Shown: positions 17,366 to 27,474 of the stretch, piece by piece
How the letters are laid out: each line of letters begins with the position of its first letter
Position numbering within the stretch: the first letter of the stretch is position 1
DNA from: Viridibacillus soli
GTDB lineage: Bacteria; Bacillota; Bacilli; Bacillales_A; Planococcaceae
Assembly (NCBI RefSeq): GCF_016612995.1
Contig: NZ_JAEOAH010000023.1
Coordinates: 1-64,000 of the forward strand
DNA length: 64,000 nt
Reading direction: 5' to 3'
Position numbers and translations under genes: made by a program
The notes under the pieces: model-generated
The model's input: only the letters and a program-made list of their open reading frames with translations
Told to the model about the DNA's origin: nothing
Databases searched by the model: none

Positions 17366-17998
17366 ATGGAATATGCTAAAACTTATTACGCTGTTAATAT
17401 GAATACTAATTCAGGTCAAGTTGTAATTGAGGGGCCAGTTCCTCCTGAGCAATTAGAAAAATTAAAGTTTCATGAGGACTTAACTGCCTTTCGCGTTGCT
17501 AAACAACAATTTAAAGCGCTACTTGGAATTGCAAAATTACCTGAAGGTCGTATTATTATTGTTCGTAATGAGGATACCATCGTCGGTTATGCAACCTATT
17601 TGTATCCTGATCCATTAGAACGCTGGTCAGAAGGTAAAATGGCGAACCTAATCGAACTAGGAGCAATTGAAGTCATACCAGCATTTCGCGGTACAGGTGT
17701 AGGCAAACAAATACTTCGCGTATCTATGATGGATGACGCGATGGAGGATTACATCGTTATTACAACCGAATATTATTGGCACTGGGATTTGAAAAGAACT
17801 GGTTTGAATGTTTGGGAGTACCGTAAAATCATGGAGAAAATGATGAATGCAGGAGGTCTTGAGAATTTCGCCACAGACGAGCCCGAAATCTCTTCACACC
17901 CTGCGAACTGCTTAATGGCTCGTATCGGTAGCAGAGTTGATGCAGACTCAATTCAGAAATTTGATCAACTTCGATTTAAGAGCCGTTTCATGTACTAA
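17366..17998 (+). CDS. acuA: GNAT acetyltransferase AcuA
   Basis: A 210-residue N-acetyltransferase that in Bacillus acetylates and inactivates acetyl-CoA synthetase. The GNAT acetyl-CoA motif reads ELGAIEVIPAFRGTGVGKQIL near residues 92-112. The first ~60 residues carry the family-specific N-terminal extension. AAGGCGG precedes the ATG at good distance, and TATAAT at 17327-17332 is a plausible -10 although its -35 is poor. It is the first gene of acuABC. The target gene acsA is not adjacent in this window, unlike in B. subtilis. Confidence 0.93.
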   Translation: MEYAKTYYAVNMNTNSGQVVIEGPVPPEQLEKLKFHEDLTAFRVAKQQFKALLGIAKLPEGRIIIVRNEDTIVGYATYLYPDPLERWSEGKMANLIELGAIEVIPAFRGTGVGKQILRVSMMDDAMEDYIVITTEYYWHWDLKRTGLNVWEYRKIMEKMMNAGGLENFATDEPEISSHPANCLMARIGSRVDADSIQKFDQLRFKSRFMY

Positions 17999-18024
17999 AC
18001 AACAAAACAAAGGGGATTTTGTCT

Positions 18025-18672
18025 ATGATTGTTGAAGAAATCATGAATACAACCGTGTTCTCCCTACAGCCTTCCGACACGATTAAGGATGCTGTACAGT
18101 TACTAAAAAAAGAGCGCATTCGCCACTTACCTATTACAAATTCAGCTGGCGAAGTAATCGGACTTGTTACAGAAAGAGATATTAAAAATGCCCTTCCCTC
18201 TTCGCTACTCAAAATACACGACGAAGATATTTTTTACCAACCTTTAGAAAATATTATGACGAAGAACATTATTGTCGGGCATCCACTTGATTTTGTCGAG
18301 GAAATTGCCCTCATTTTTTATGAGCAGCGAATTGGTTGTTTACCCATCGTTAGTGCCGGTAAATTAGTCGGCATCGTAACGGGGACTGATTTACTGTATA
18401 ACTACATTGAATTAACAGGAGCCAACAAACCAAGTTCACTTATTGAAATTCGTGTACCAGATGTCGTCGGTATTTTATTTGAAGTAACAAAAGTGTTCCA
18501 CAAACATCGTGTGAGTGTTTTGAGTGTCTTAGTTTATCCAGATAAAGAGTTAGACAATATGAAAATACTATCTATTCGGGTGAAAATCATGAATCCTCTA
18601 TCAATTATTGAGGATTTACGAAAAGAGGGGTTCGATGTGTTATGGCCAAATATGCCGGGCATGAATCTCTAA
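18025..18672 (+). CDS. acuB: CBS-ACT domain protein AcuB
   Basis: About 215 residues: two CBS domains (roughly 5-60 and 75-135, with TNSAGEVIGLVTERDIK and GKLVGIVTGTDLL) and a C-terminal ACT-like domain (about 143-210). This is the AcuB architecture. It is a likely nucleotide-sensing modulator of the acetoin/acetyl-CoA module; its exact activity is unproven. AAAGGGG nine bases upstream supports the ATG at 18025 over the TTG at 18019. It follows acuA by 26 bp and overlaps acuC by 31 bp. Confidence 0.92.
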   Translation: MIVEEIMNTTVFSLQPSDTIKDAVQLLKKERIRHLPITNSAGEVIGLVTERDIKNALPSSLLKIHDEDIFYQPLENIMTKNIIVGHPLDFVEEIALIFYEQRIGCLPIVSAGKLVGIVTGTDLLYNYIELTGANKPSSLIEIRVPDVVGILFEVTKVFHKHRVSVLSVLVYPDKELDNMKILSIRVKIMNPLSIIEDLRKEGFDVLWPNMPGMNL

Positions 18673-19829
18673 CAAAGAACGCAGTGTTCGTCTACTCAGA
18701 TAACCAACTTGGATATAAATTTTCAGACACTCACCCTTTTAACCAAAAAAGATTAACATTAACAGTTGATTTACTAAATGAACTTGGTGCTTTAAATAAA
18801 GATGATATCGTTGAACCACGTATTGCCACAGATGAAGAGATTCTGCTTGGTCACGACGCGAAGTATGTAGACATTATCAAAAAAGCTGGCCACGGCGAAC
18901 TATCAAACGAGCAAGGTGAGCCATATGGCATTGGCACGGAGGATACACCAATCTTCCCCTTTATGCACGAAGCGAGTGCTCATATCGTTGGCGGAACATT
19001 AACTGCCTGCGATTATGTTATGCAAGATAAGGTTAAGCATGCCGCTAATCTAGGTGGGGGTCTACATCACGGCTTTAAAGGCCGTGCATCTGGTTTTTGC
19101 ATTTATAATGATAGTACTGTAGCCATTAAGTATATGCAGCAAAAATACAATGCGAGAGTGCTCTATATCGATACAGATGCTCATCACGGTGACGGTGTAC
19201 AATGGAGCTTCTACGACGACCCAAATGTGTGCACAATTTCTATTCATGAAACTGGTCGCTATTTATTTCCTGGCACTGGGAATGTGACAGAGAGAGGCAC
19301 TGGTGAAGGACATGGTACATCATTTAACTTACCAATCGATGCTTTCACGGAAGATGAATCATTTTTGGATATTTATGAAACCGCTTTTCGAGAAATTGTC
19401 GCTCATTTCAAACCAGACGTGATTCTGACACAAAATGGTGCAGATGCACATTATTTCGATCCTTTAACACATCTTTATTGTTCGATGAAAATTTATAAAG
19501 AAATACCGCGTATTGCTCATGAGCTAGCGCATGAATTTTGTGATGGTCGTTGGATTGCAGTCGGTGGTGGTGGTTATGATATATGGCGAGTGGTGCCAAG
19601 AGCATGGTCACTAATTTGGACTGAAATGACTGATCAAAAAGCGCCAGATGGACCGCTTCCTGCTACCTGGTTGGAAAAATGGCAGCTTGAATCGCCCGTC
19701 ACACTCATTCCAACTTGGATGGATCCAAATAATATGTATAATGATGTACCACGGAAAGCAGAAATTACTGAAAAAAATTATCAAATTTTAGAAAAAGCAT
19801 TATATATGATTCGCTCTTCACAAAGTTAG
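18642..19829 (+). CDS. acuC: Deacetylase AcuC (class I HDAC-like)
   Basis: A 395-residue zinc-dependent deacetylase of the arginase/deacetylase fold. In Bacillus it reverses AcuA acetylation of acetyl-CoA synthetase. Key elements are GGGLHHGFKGRASGFCIYND, the metal-binding YIDTDAHHGDGV, and the downstream QNGADAHYFDPL with a later GGGGYD. The ATG at 18642 has GAGGGG eleven bases upstream and lies inside the end of acuB, giving translational coupling. A bidirectional terminator separates it from the convergent ccpA. Confidence 0.96.
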   Translation: MAKYAGHESLTKNAVFVYSDNQLGYKFSDTHPFNQKRLTLTVDLLNELGALNKDDIVEPRIATDEEILLGHDAKYVDIIKKAGHGELSNEQGEPYGIGTEDTPIFPFMHEASAHIVGGTLTACDYVMQDKVKHAANLGGGLHHGFKGRASGFCIYNDSTVAIKYMQQKYNARVLYIDTDAHHGDGVQWSFYDDPNVCTISIHETGRYLFPGTGNVTERGTGEGHGTSFNLPIDAFTEDESFLDIYETAFREIVAHFKPDVILTQNGADAHYFDPLTHLYCSMKIYKEIPRIAHELAHEFCDGRWIAVGGGGYDIWRVVPRAWSLIWTEMTDQKAPDGPLPATWLEKWQLESPVTLIPTWMDPNNMYNDVPRKAEITEKNYQILEKALYMIRSSQS

Positions 19830-19837
19830 GTGTACAT

Positions 19838-19892
19838 AAAAAAGGATTGCTTCTACCATCATGTCTCATAACGGTGAAGCAATCCTTTTTTT
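19838..19892. terminator. Bidirectional terminator between acuC and ccpA
   Basis: AAAAGGATTGCTTC / GAAGCAATCCTTTT with a long loop, flanked by A and T runs that serve both convergent genes. Confidence 0.9.
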
Positions 19893-19900
19893 AACTAAAT

Positions 19901-20899
19901 TTATTTTACAGAATCGCGTTCTTCAATACGATGTGGAAGAATTACAATTTCCTTTTCTACCGTTTCTTTATTCATAAATTTCGTTAATAGACGCATTGAG
20001 ACTGCTCCAATATCATACAGCGGTAATACAACACTCGTTAATTGAGGGCGTACCATACGTGCTAATTTAGAGTTTTCAAAGCTAATCACTTCGATATCTT
20101 CAGGCACTTTTTTACCTGCATCTTGTGCACCGTGAATAATCCCTATAGCTAGTTCATCACTACCTGCAAAAAAGGCTGTCGGTGCATTTTCAAGCTTGTT
20201 TAACTCTGACCAATCTTCGATACCGCTATCATATGAATCCTCAGCAGCAACAACAAGATTTTCATCTACTGCAATGCCAGCTTCGGCTAATGCTTTCTTA
20301 TAACCAGCATACTTATAATTTTGATTAATCGTCGCAGTGAAAGGTCCAGATACGAAGGCAATTCGTGTATGACCATTTACGATAAGACGTTTAACCGCTT
20401 CATAAGCAGCTTGTAAATAATCAATATTGATAGACGGTATTATATTTGTTTCGTCAATAGAACCAGCCAGTACGATCGGTACAGGTGAATGACCCATTTT
20501 CTTTAATAAATCTCCTGTCACCTGATCGCTCATTAAAATGATGCCATCTACTTGCTTACCATACATATTATCTAATAGTTGTAGTTCCTTATCTTCTCTT
20601 TGGTCGGAATTCGATAAAATAATATTATAGCGATACATTGTCGCGATATCTTCAATACCTCTGGCAAGCTCTGCATAGAAGATATTAGAAATATCCGGAA
20701 TAATAACGCCCACAGTCGTCGTTTTTTTACTTGCTAAGCCACGAGCAACCGCGTTTGGTCTGTATTCTAAGCGTTCAATTACATCAAGAACTTTTTTCCT
20801 AGTCGACGGCTTTACATTTGGATTGCCGTTGACGACACGTGAAACTGTCGCCATTGAAACATTTGCTTCACGTGCAACATCATAAATTGTAACGGTCAC
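19901..20899 (-). CDS. ccpA: Catabolite control protein A
   Basis: A LacI/GalR-family global regulator of carbon metabolism, 332 residues. The N-terminal helix-turn-helix reads [20 protein letters not shown] with the hinge [15 protein letters not shown]. The sugar-binding-like core includes [12 protein letters not shown] and the HPr-contact region near residue 300. The open frame runs further upstream, but the GTG at 20899 has GGGGG seven bases before it and gives the normal CcpA N-terminus. motPS and ytxE-type genes, which neighbour ccpA in B. subtilis, are absent. Confidence 0.96.
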   Translation of the reverse strand: MTVTIYDVAREANVSMATVSRVVNGNPNVKPSTRKKVLDVIERLEYRPNAVARGLASKKTTTVGVIIPDISNIFYAELARGIEDIATMYRYNIILSNSDQREDKELQLLDNMYGKQVDGIILMSDQVTGDLLKKMGHSPVPIVLAGSIDETNIIPSINIDYLQAAYEAVKRLIVNGHTRIAFVSGPFTATINQNYKYAGYKKALAEAGIAVDENLVVAAEDSYDSGIEDWSELNKLENAPTAFFAGSDELAIGIIHGAQDAGKKVPEDIEVISFENSKLARMVRPQLTSVVLPLYDIGAVSMRLLTKFMNKETVEKEIVILPHRIEERDSVK

Positions 20900-20960
20900 T
20901 TGATGACCCCCTTTTCTTTTCTTCTTTTCATGATACGACAGTTTACAAAGAATTTTCAAC

Positions 20961-20998
20961 AAAAGAAAAGTGACGATTCAAGTAAATTGAACCGTCAC
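20961..20998 (-). terminator. Terminator of aroA
   Basis: GTGACGATTCAA / TTGAACCGTCAC (one mismatch), followed on the minus strand by CTTTTCTTTTG. It also separates aroA from the downstream ccpA promoter. Confidence 0.8.
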
Positions 20999-21004
20999 CC
21001 CCTA

Positions 21005-22090
21005 TTATGCGTGAATTTCGTAAGATTTCATGAACTTTTGAAGCGTTTCGTAGAATTCATCAAATTGCGGAATGCTCATTTGTTGTTGTGCATCCGATAA
21101 TGCTACAGCTGGATCTGGGTGAACTTCTGCCATTACCCCATCTGCTCCAATAGCAATTGCAGCTTTAGCACAAGGTAATAGTAAATCACGGCGACCAGTT
21201 GAGTGCGTTACATCTACAAATACTGGTAAATGTGTTTCTTGTTTTAAAATTGGAACAGCTGAAATATCTAATGTGTTACGCGTCGCTCTTTCATATGTGC
21301 GAATACCGCGTTCGCAAAGAATAATTTGATCATTACCTTTTGAGATAATGTATTCAGCTGCATTGATGAACTCATCAATTGTTGCTGCTAAACCACGTTT
21401 TAATAATACTGGTTTATTGGTAGAACCTGCAGCTTTTAATAATTCGAAGTTTTGCATATTACGTGCACCGATTTGGATTACATCAATGTGATCTAACGCT
21501 TCATCCAAATGAGATGGTGTGACAATTTCAGAAACAACGGCTAAACCGAATTCTTTTGAAATTTGTTTTAAGATTTTCAAGCCCTCAAGACCTAAACCTT
21601 GGAAGTCATATGGTGATGTACGTGGTTTGTAAGCACCACCACGGATCATTTTCAATCCTTTAGATTGAATTGAAGCTGCAACTGCTGCAACTTGTTCATA
21701 TGATTCAACAGCACATGGACCAAATACAAATGTTGGCTCCCCATTACCTATTGCTTCACCGTTAATATTAACGATTGTATCTTCTGGTTTGCGCTTACGA
21801 GATACGAGTAACTCTTTTTTATGATCTGTTTCTTGTAATTTTAAGGCTGATTTGAAAATTTCTTTAAAAATATGTTCAACCGTTCCTTGACTAAGTGGAC
21901 CTTCATGATGTTCTTTTAACAGGTTCAACATATGTCTCTCACGAAGAGGATCATAACGATTAACACCTTGTTTTTCTTTAATTTTCCCGATTTCTTGTAC
22001 TGCTTCAGCACGTTCGTTAATTAAACTTAAAATTTCAAGGTTTAATGCGTCTACGCGGTCACGTAATTGTTCTAAGTTTTGATGACTCAT
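21005..22090 (-). CDS. aroA: Chorismate mutase-DAHP synthase fusion AroA(G)
   Basis: A 361-residue bifunctional enzyme at the entry of the shikimate pathway. Residues 1-90 form an AroQ-type chorismate mutase helix bundle ([20 protein letters not shown]) that in Bacillus acts as a feedback sensor. Residues ~100-361 form a type I-beta DAHP synthase with [29 protein letters not shown] and [18 protein letters not shown] lies upstream of the ATG. It is adjacent to ccpA as in B. subtilis. A TATAAT-like -10 near 22170 on the minus strand is plausible but its -35 is weak. Confidence 0.97.
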   Translation of the reverse strand: MSHQNLEQLRDRVDALNLEILSLINERAEAVQEIGKIKEKQGVNRYDPLRERHMLNLLKEHHEGPLSQGTVEHIFKEIFKSALKLQETDHKKELLVSRKRKPEDTIVNINGEAIGNGEPTFVFGPCAVESYEQVAAVAASIQSKGLKMIRGGAYKPRTSPYDFQGLGLEGLKILKQISKEFGLAVVSEIVTPSHLDEALDHIDVIQIGARNMQNFELLKAAGSTNKPVLLKRGLAATIDEFINAAEYIISKGNDQIILCERGIRTYERATRNTLDISAVPILKQETHLPVFVDVTHSTGRRDLLLPCAKAAIAIGADGVMAEVHPDPAVALSDAQQQMSIPQFDEFYETLQKFMKSYEIHA

Positions 22091-22268
22091 TGCGTTTCTC
22101 CTCGCTTCCTCGTATCAGGTACTTTCAGTAGACTGAAAACTATGATACATTTTTAGATATTAAGGCTATTATAATCAATATTTTTATAAAAGTCACGCAA
22201 TTTTTCTTTAGCGCTTCAACGCAACGAAGTATGTGACTTTAAATTCATAAGAAAGGACGTGGCAAAAC

Positions 22269-24431
22269 GTGCCGTCTAAACTGTTTGCATTAGATATTGG
22301 TACCCGCTCGGTTGTAGGTATTATTTTAGAAGAACAAGGTGAAAAATTCCACGTAGTCGATTTAATGATTGAAGAACATAAAGAACGTGCCATGGTAGAT
22401 GGTCAAATACATAATGTATTACATGTAGCTTCTTTAATCGAGAAAATTAAAACGCAGCTTGAAGAAAAGCATGGCCCACTTCATAAAGTGAGTGTAGCTG
22501 CTGCTGGTCGCGCATTAAAAACCGAACAAGCTTCTGTGACAATTAATATAAAAAATCGACCTGCTTTCTCTGAAGATGATATTAGCCGTCTAGAATTAGC
22601 TGCTGTTCAACAAGCACAACAGCAATTATTACAACATAAAGAAAAAAATAATATGAGCCATTATTATTGTGTCGGTTATTCTGTTTTATATTACCGATTA
22701 GACCATGAAGAAATTGGCAGTTTAATCGATCAACAAGGCGAAGAAGCATCTGTTGAAGTCATTGCTACCTTTTTACCTCGAGTCGTTGTTGAATCACTGC
22801 TAGCGGCCCTTAAACGTGCAGGCTTAGAGATGGAAGCATTAACACTTGAACCGATCGCAGCTATCAATGCTTTAATCCCACCCACGATGCGTCGATTAAA
22901 TATCGCTCTAGTTGATATTGGTGCAGGTACGTCAGATATTGCCATTACAGATAAAAGTACAGTTGTAGCTTACGGTATGGTGCCTACAGCTGGAGATGAA
23001 ATTACAGAAGCTTTAAGTGATCATTATTTACTCGATTTTCCGATTGCTGAAAAGGCTAAAAGAGAAATGGCTACACAAGACGAGATTAATATTAAAGACA
23101 TACTTGGCTTCGATCAGTTCTTCCAGCGCTCTGAAATTATGGAGAACATACTCCCTGCAGTCGTTCAACTCGCTACTGCTATCGGCTCTGAAGTTTTACG
23201 ATTGAATAATAATGTTGCACCAAAAGCCGTTTTACTCGTTGGTGGTGGAAGCTTAACACCCGATTTAACGAAAGAACTATGCAAGGTTTTAGAATTACCG
23301 GAAAATCGCGTAGCAGTTCGCGGTATCGATGCCATTCAACAGCTTACAAGAGAAGATCATGTTCCGGCATCTCCTGAGCTCGTTACACCAATAGGTATTG
23401 CCATTGCCGCCAAACGAGCGCCTATCAAATACATGACCGTTGAAGTAAATAAGCAAGTCATTCGGCTTTTCGAATTAAAAGAAATGACGGTTTCAGATTC
23501 ATTACTTGCAGCAAATGTGTTAGCTACAAGGTTATACGGTAAACCAGGCTTAGCCCTTTCGATTACAGTGAACGACCAAGATATCCATATACCAGGTGGC
23601 CACGGTAGCCCAACAGAAATTTTCGTCAACGGAGAAAAAACTACCACCAAACATCCCATCCAAAATGGTGATATCATCGAGTTAAATGAAGGTCAAAACG
23701 GTGCACCTGCTACCGCTTTAGTTAAAGATATACTAGATGACGCCGGGATGAAAAAAGTCTATATCCAAGACCGTGAATACGAAATCAAACCGAAAATAAC
23801 CATTAACGGACAAACGGTTTCAATGGATACAGAGTTAAAGGATCGCGACCAGATCGCATTTGAAACTGCTGATACAATTGAAGAACTTTTGAACTGGACC
23901 GACAATAAAGACATTTTAAAACAGTTAATACCATTCACACTATATATCGATAATAAGCCTGTTCACTTCCCAGAATTCTCGAATAGTCTTATGTTAAATA
24001 GTCATCCAACAAAACTTCATTATGCTATGAAAAACGATGATCGCTTAACTATCCAGATGCATGCATTACCGACTGTTGAGGTAATTGCCAAGCGCCTTGA
24101 CATGCGTATAGAGGATCAGATGATTGTCACTTTCCAAGATGAAACATTAGAAATGACTAAAATTTGTATGGAAGTTTATATAAATGGGGAAATTGCTCGT
24201 AAAACAGACGTTTTAACGAATGGAGCCAAAGTTCAATTTGTCTCAAAGGATCCAAGAAACTGGATTTACCAAGATGTGTTCCGTTTTTCCAATTGGCAAC
24301 TACCTACGAACTTTAAAGGCTCCTTCTCTATTTTACGGAATGATACGCCTTCCAAATTCGATGCAGAGATTTTCGGTGGCGATAAACTTTCTATAACTTT
24401 AAACAAAGTAGAACTACAAATGAATGATTAA
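22269..24431 (+). CDS. FtsA/PilM-domain ATPase-fold protein
   Basis: A 720-residue actin-fold protein. The N-terminal half carries FALDIGTRSVVGII (phosphate 1), an SHS2-like insert, VDIGAGTSDIAI (phosphate 2) and VLLVGGGSLTPDL (adenosine motif), as in FtsA and PilM. The C-terminal ~330 residues are repeated beta-rich modules (LSITVNDQDIHIPGG, ITINGQTVSMDTEL, LYIDNKPVHFPEF), perhaps ubiquitin-like/S4-like folds. Such long FtsA-domain proteins occur in Bacillales beside aroA/ccpA, and their role is unsettled. The GTG start has AAAGGA upstream. It is divergent from aroA and probably monocistronic. Confidence 0.85.
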   Translation: MPSKLFALDIGTRSVVGIILEEQGEKFHVVDLMIEEHKERAMVDGQIHNVLHVASLIEKIKTQLEEKHGPLHKVSVAAAGRALKTEQASVTINIKNRPAFSEDDISRLELAAVQQAQQQLLQHKEKNNMSHYYCVGYSVLYYRLDHEEIGSLIDQQGEEASVEVIATFLPRVVVESLLAALKRAGLEMEALTLEPIAAINALIPPTMRRLNIALVDIGAGTSDIAITDKSTVVAYGMVPTAGDEITEALSDHYLLDFPIAEKAKREMATQDEINIKDILGFDQFFQRSEIMENILPAVVQLATAIGSEVLRLNNNVAPKAVLLVGGGSLTPDLTKELCKVLELPENRVAVRGIDAIQQLTREDHVPASPELVTPIGIAIAAKRAPIKYMTVEVNKQVIRLFELKEMTVSDSLLAANVLATRLYGKPGLALSITVNDQDIHIPGGHGSPTEIFVNGEKTTTKHPIQNGDIIELNEGQNGAPATALVKDILDDAGMKKVYIQDREYEIKPKITINGQTVSMDTELKDRDQIAFETADTIEELLNWTDNKDILKQLIPFTLYIDNKPVHFPEFSNSLMLNSHPTKLHYAMKNDDRLTIQMHALPTVEVIAKRLDMRIEDQMIVTFQDETLEMTKICMEVYINGEIARKTDVLTNGAKVQFVSKDPRNWIYQDVFRFSNWQLPTNFKGSFSILRNDTPSKFDAEIFGGDKLSITLNKVELQMND

Positions 24432-24439
24432 ATAACAGA

Positions 24440-24617
24440 ACAAAAGCGCAGAGCGCCCGTTAACACCAGACAACATTTGTGAACCCTCACGTATTGTCAC
24501 TTTTTGACTTCGCAGGAGATTTCGAAGTGACTCCTTGACGAGAGCGATCAGAGCTAGAGGTAGTCGATACCTTGCAATAAGGATATCCAAAATGCAAGAT
24601 GTTATAATTTCCTTATC
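24440..24617. repeat. Degenerate dispersed intergenic repeat
   Basis: The opening AAAAGCGCAGAGCGCCCGTT and the segment with AAGTGACTCCTTGACGAG look like a worn relative of the 130-bp repeat at 12571-12842 in reverse orientation. The resemblance is partial. No ORF is present. Confidence 0.35.
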
Positions 24618-24668
24618 AAAAAAGCTGTCTCAAAAGTTTTAATTACAAACTTTGAGACAGCTTCTTTA
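24618..24668. terminator. Bidirectional terminator
   Basis: AAGCTGTCTCAAA pairs with TTTGAGACAGCTT. The A-rich left and T-rich right flanks fit the convergent FtsA-domain and ytxH genes. Confidence 0.88.
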
Positions 24669-24703
24669 TTACGCTTCAATATACTAAGTATATGAATGCT
24701 TTA

Positions 24704-25297
24704 TTAGCTTTTTTTAGCTACTTCAGTTTTCGCTTCTTGTGTTACTGCTTCTACTACTTCCACAGCTTCCTCAAGAGCTAAACTTACAGCTGTTGGCTCA
24801 TTGTCTTCAGCTTCATATTCCGCAATAGTTTTTTCCATTGTTTCCATAATATCTAAAGGCTCTTCGCCTTCAAAAGAGACCGTACCATCATCCAATGGCT
24901 GAGACGTTTTAGACTTGATTGATTTAACTTTATCAACAAGTTGCCCTGATTGCTCTTGAAGCGTTTTTGAAATTTGAACTGATTTTTCCTTCGCAGTTGA
25001 AGAAAACTCAATACTTTTATCTTTCAATTGGCTAGCTTGTGTTGCCACATTATCGCGCAACTCTTTACCTGTTTTAGGAGCTAAGAATAACGCTGTAGCA
25101 GCCCCAACAATACCACCTACAAATGCACCAATAACGAAGTCTTTTACATTTACATTTGATTCGTCATAAAGAGATTCCGTTCTGTGTTCATATGGTTGTG
25201 GTAAATAAGCCTTATCTACCGGATTTTCAATTCCTTGATTGCCATAAACATCATAATTATTTCTCACATCTTTGTAATTCGGCTTTTGTTCTGACAT
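24704..25297 (-). CDS. ytxH: YtxH-like general stress protein
   Basis: About 197 residues. A cytosolic N-terminus is followed by a single glycine-rich hydrophobic helix (FVIGAFVGGIVGAATALFLAP, about 56-75 counted from the ATG) and the PKTGKELR motif diagnostic of YtxH proteins. A long helical tail then ends in a Glu/Ala-rich stretch. GGGAGG seven bases before the ATG at 25297 decides the start. It is longer than B. subtilis YtxH through the added N- and C-terminal low-complexity regions. It is co-transcribed with ytxG. Confidence 0.88.
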   Translation of the reverse strand: MSEQKPNYKDVRNNYDVYGNQGIENPVDKAYLPQPYEHRTESLYDESNVNVKDFVIGAFVGGIVGAATALFLAPKTGKELRDNVATQASQLKDKSIEFSSTAKEKSVQISKTLQEQSGQLVDKVKSIKSKTSQPLDDGTVSFEGEEPLDIMETMEKTIAEYEAEDNEPTAVSLALEEAVEVVEAVTQEAKTEVAKKS

Positions 25298-25316
25298 ACT
25301 AGCGCCTCCCAAAATC

Positions 25317-25796
25317 TTATTTTCGTCTTTTTCTTTTCATTGTAGCTTCTTCTTCTGGTGTAAAAACCGTTACTGACTCGCTATTTGCTTTACGCTCTTT
25401 CATTTTACCACGTATTCCCATAAAAGCGTTACTCCATTGAATTACTTGAGCAATTTGATCACTGTTTTTTGAAACATTTGAATGAATAGAAGATGTCACT
25501 TGTTGCACTGAATTATTCAATCCGTTTACTGAATCACCGAAACCTTTAACCGCTTGAACAACCGTATTCAGCTGTTGAGATTTATCCTGAATATCCGTTG
25601 CCAAACTATTCGTCTTTTCTAACAAGCCAGTTGTTTCGCGTGTAATCCCTTGCATTTGGCCTTCAATACCTGCCATTGTTCCGGCAACATTGTTAAGTGT
25701 CGTCTTTAATGAATTTAAAGTCATGGCTAAGCCTATGCATAAAACAAGGAATCCAATTGCTGCAACTAATGCCGCTATATACAAAATTACTATCAT
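25317..25796 (-). CDS. ytxG: YtxG-like DUF948 protein
   Basis: A 159-residue DUF948 protein: one N-terminal membrane helix (about 3-24) and a long heptad-rich coiled coil (about 28-130), with a basic end KRKRRK. AGGAGG is well placed before the ATG. In B. subtilis ytxGHJ is a sigma-B/sigma-H stress operon. Here ytxG and ytxH are 19 bp apart, and no ytxJ follows. Molecular function is unknown. Confidence 0.88.
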   Translation of the reverse strand: MIVILYIAALVAAIGFLVLCIGLAMTLNSLKTTLNNVAGTMAGIEGQMQGITRETTGLLEKTNSLATDIQDKSQQLNTVVQAVKGFGDSVNGLNNSVQQVTSSIHSNVSKNSDQIAQVIQWSNAFMGIRGKMKERKANSESVTVFTPEEEATMKRKRRK

Positions 25797-25940
25797 CCTA
25801 ACACCCTCCTAACTATATACATTTAAAGTTCCCACAAAATGAATGTATTTAAACATTACATATACAATACATTCAACAAAATACTGCAAAATCCTGCTAA
25901 TCCACATCACTATACTACAAAAATAGTTATTTTTCCAACA

Positions 25941-25982
25941 AAAAAACAGCTCAGCCTCAGAGTGAGGAGTGGACTGTTTTTT
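25941..25982 (-). terminator. Terminator of murC
   Basis: ACAGTCCACTCCTCA / TGAGGCTGAGCTGT with mismatches, followed on the minus strand by TTTTTTTG. Confidence 0.7.
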
Positions 25983-26003
25983 ATAAACATATATGCACAT
26001 GCA

Positions 26004-27317
26004 TTAAACGTTATTTTCATCAATTAAAAATACTTCAAATGCTTCTTGGAATTTATGGACATCTCCTGCACCCATAAATAAAAATACAGATTCTTTATGT
26101 TCTAATAACGACGAAATATTTTCTAATTCCAATAATTCACTACCATCGACTAAGTCAACTAAGTCTTGGATAGATAGGGCACCTGATTTTTCACGTGCAG
26201 AACTGAAAATATCACATAGATAAACACTATCCGCTTTGCTTAAGCTGTCGGCAAACTCTTGTAAGAATGCTTGAGTACGTGTAAATGTATGTGGTTGGAA
26301 AATAGCGACTACTTCGCGATCCGGAAATTTTTGGCGTGCAGATTGAATTGTTGCACTGATTTCTGTTGGATGGTGAGCATAATCATCGATTAAAGTACGT
26401 GTAGCAAAAGTCGTTTCTGTAAAACGACGTTTAACGCCATGGTATGTGCTTAAACGTACTTGAATTATTTCAGCTGGAATACCTTCATAATGGCATAAAG
26501 AAATAACCGCAAGAGTATTTAATACATTATGATCTCCGAACATCGGAATATGGAATTTACTATAGAATTCATTGCGTACGAAAACATCGAAGGTAGAACC
26601 TTCTGTTGTTCTTTCTACATTACGCGCTTCAAAATCATTGTCAGAACCGAAGCCGTAAAATACGACTGGCACATTTGCTTGAATTTTTTGTAAATGTCCA
26701 TCGTCACCGCAAGCAATAATTGCTTTTTTTACTTGTAACGCCATAGTTTGGAATGCATCAAACACATCTTCAATATCTTTAAAATAGTCAGGATGATCAA
26801 AATCGATATTCGTCATCACTGCATAATCTGGATGATACGCTAAGAAATGACGGCGATATTCGCACGCTTCCATAACGAAGTTTTGAGCACCAACTGCTCC
26901 ACCACCCGTACCATCGCCGATTAAGTAAGATGTCGGCTTGTCTCCTTCTAACACATGAGACATTAAACCTGTTGTTGAAGTTTTACCATGGGCACCTGTA
27001 ATAGCGACTGATGTATATTGTTCTAAATATTTCCCTAGGAATGTATGATAACGAATTACTTCTACACCGATTTCACGTGCTTTAATAAGCTCTGGGTGCT
27101 CGTCCGTAAAAGCGTTACCCGCAATTACAACCATCCCTTGTTGAATGTTGTTTTCATCAAAAGGCAAAATTGTAATATTGCGCTCTCTTAATGGATCCTC
27201 AGTGAAAAAGTATGTTTCGATATCGGAACCTTGAACCTTTTCACCTGAATCAAATAGAATTTGCGCAAGCGGACTCATTCCTGATCCTTTAATTCCTGTA
27301 AAATGATAAACTGTCAT
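26004..27317 (-). CDS. murC: UDP-N-acetylmuramate-L-alanine ligase
   Basis: A 437-residue Mur ligase that adds the first amino acid of the peptidoglycan stem peptide in the cytosol. The UDP-sugar entry is [14 protein letters not shown], the ATP loop [10 protein letters not shown] (108-117), the central region [12 protein letters not shown], and the C-terminal domain contains [10 protein letters not shown] and FQPHTFTR. It is full length. AGGAGG precedes the ATG. It follows sftA with a 157-bp gap, the same neighbour order as in B. subtilis. Confidence 0.98.
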   Translation of the reverse strand: MTVYHFTGIKGSGMSPLAQILFDSGEKVQGSDIETYFFTEDPLRERNITILPFDENNIQQGMVVIAGNAFTDEHPELIKAREIGVEVIRYHTFLGKYLEQYTSVAITGAHGKTSTTGLMSHVLEGDKPTSYLIGDGTGGGAVGAQNFVMEACEYRRHFLAYHPDYAVMTNIDFDHPDYFKDIEDVFDAFQTMALQVKKAIIACGDDGHLQKIQANVPVVFYGFGSDNDFEARNVERTTEGSTFDVFVRNEFYSKFHIPMFGDHNVLNTLAVISLCHYEGIPAEIIQVRLSTYHGVKRRFTETTFATRTLIDDYAHHPTEISATIQSARQKFPDREVVAIFQPHTFTRTQAFLQEFADSLSKADSVYLCDIFSSAREKSGALSIQDLVDLVDGSELLELENISSLLEHKESVFLFMGAGDVHKFQEAFEVFLIDENNV

Positions 27318-27474
27318 GTTGAAACCTCCTGGGAAAGTTTCCTTACCCTTGAATAATCAAATCTTTAAAACATCTTTCATTATAACATGGATTACTTCAC
27401 TTCTTAAATAAACGATAATTCCCACTCTTCTACCATTATTATTCTCAAATAATAAGTATTTAGTCATGAATAAA

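Noticed and set aside
16818-17366. 182-aa Lys/Ile-rich ORF overlapping the PBP tail
   Set aside because: Alternative-frame reading of the same hexamer tract and the terminator region; no ribosome binding site.
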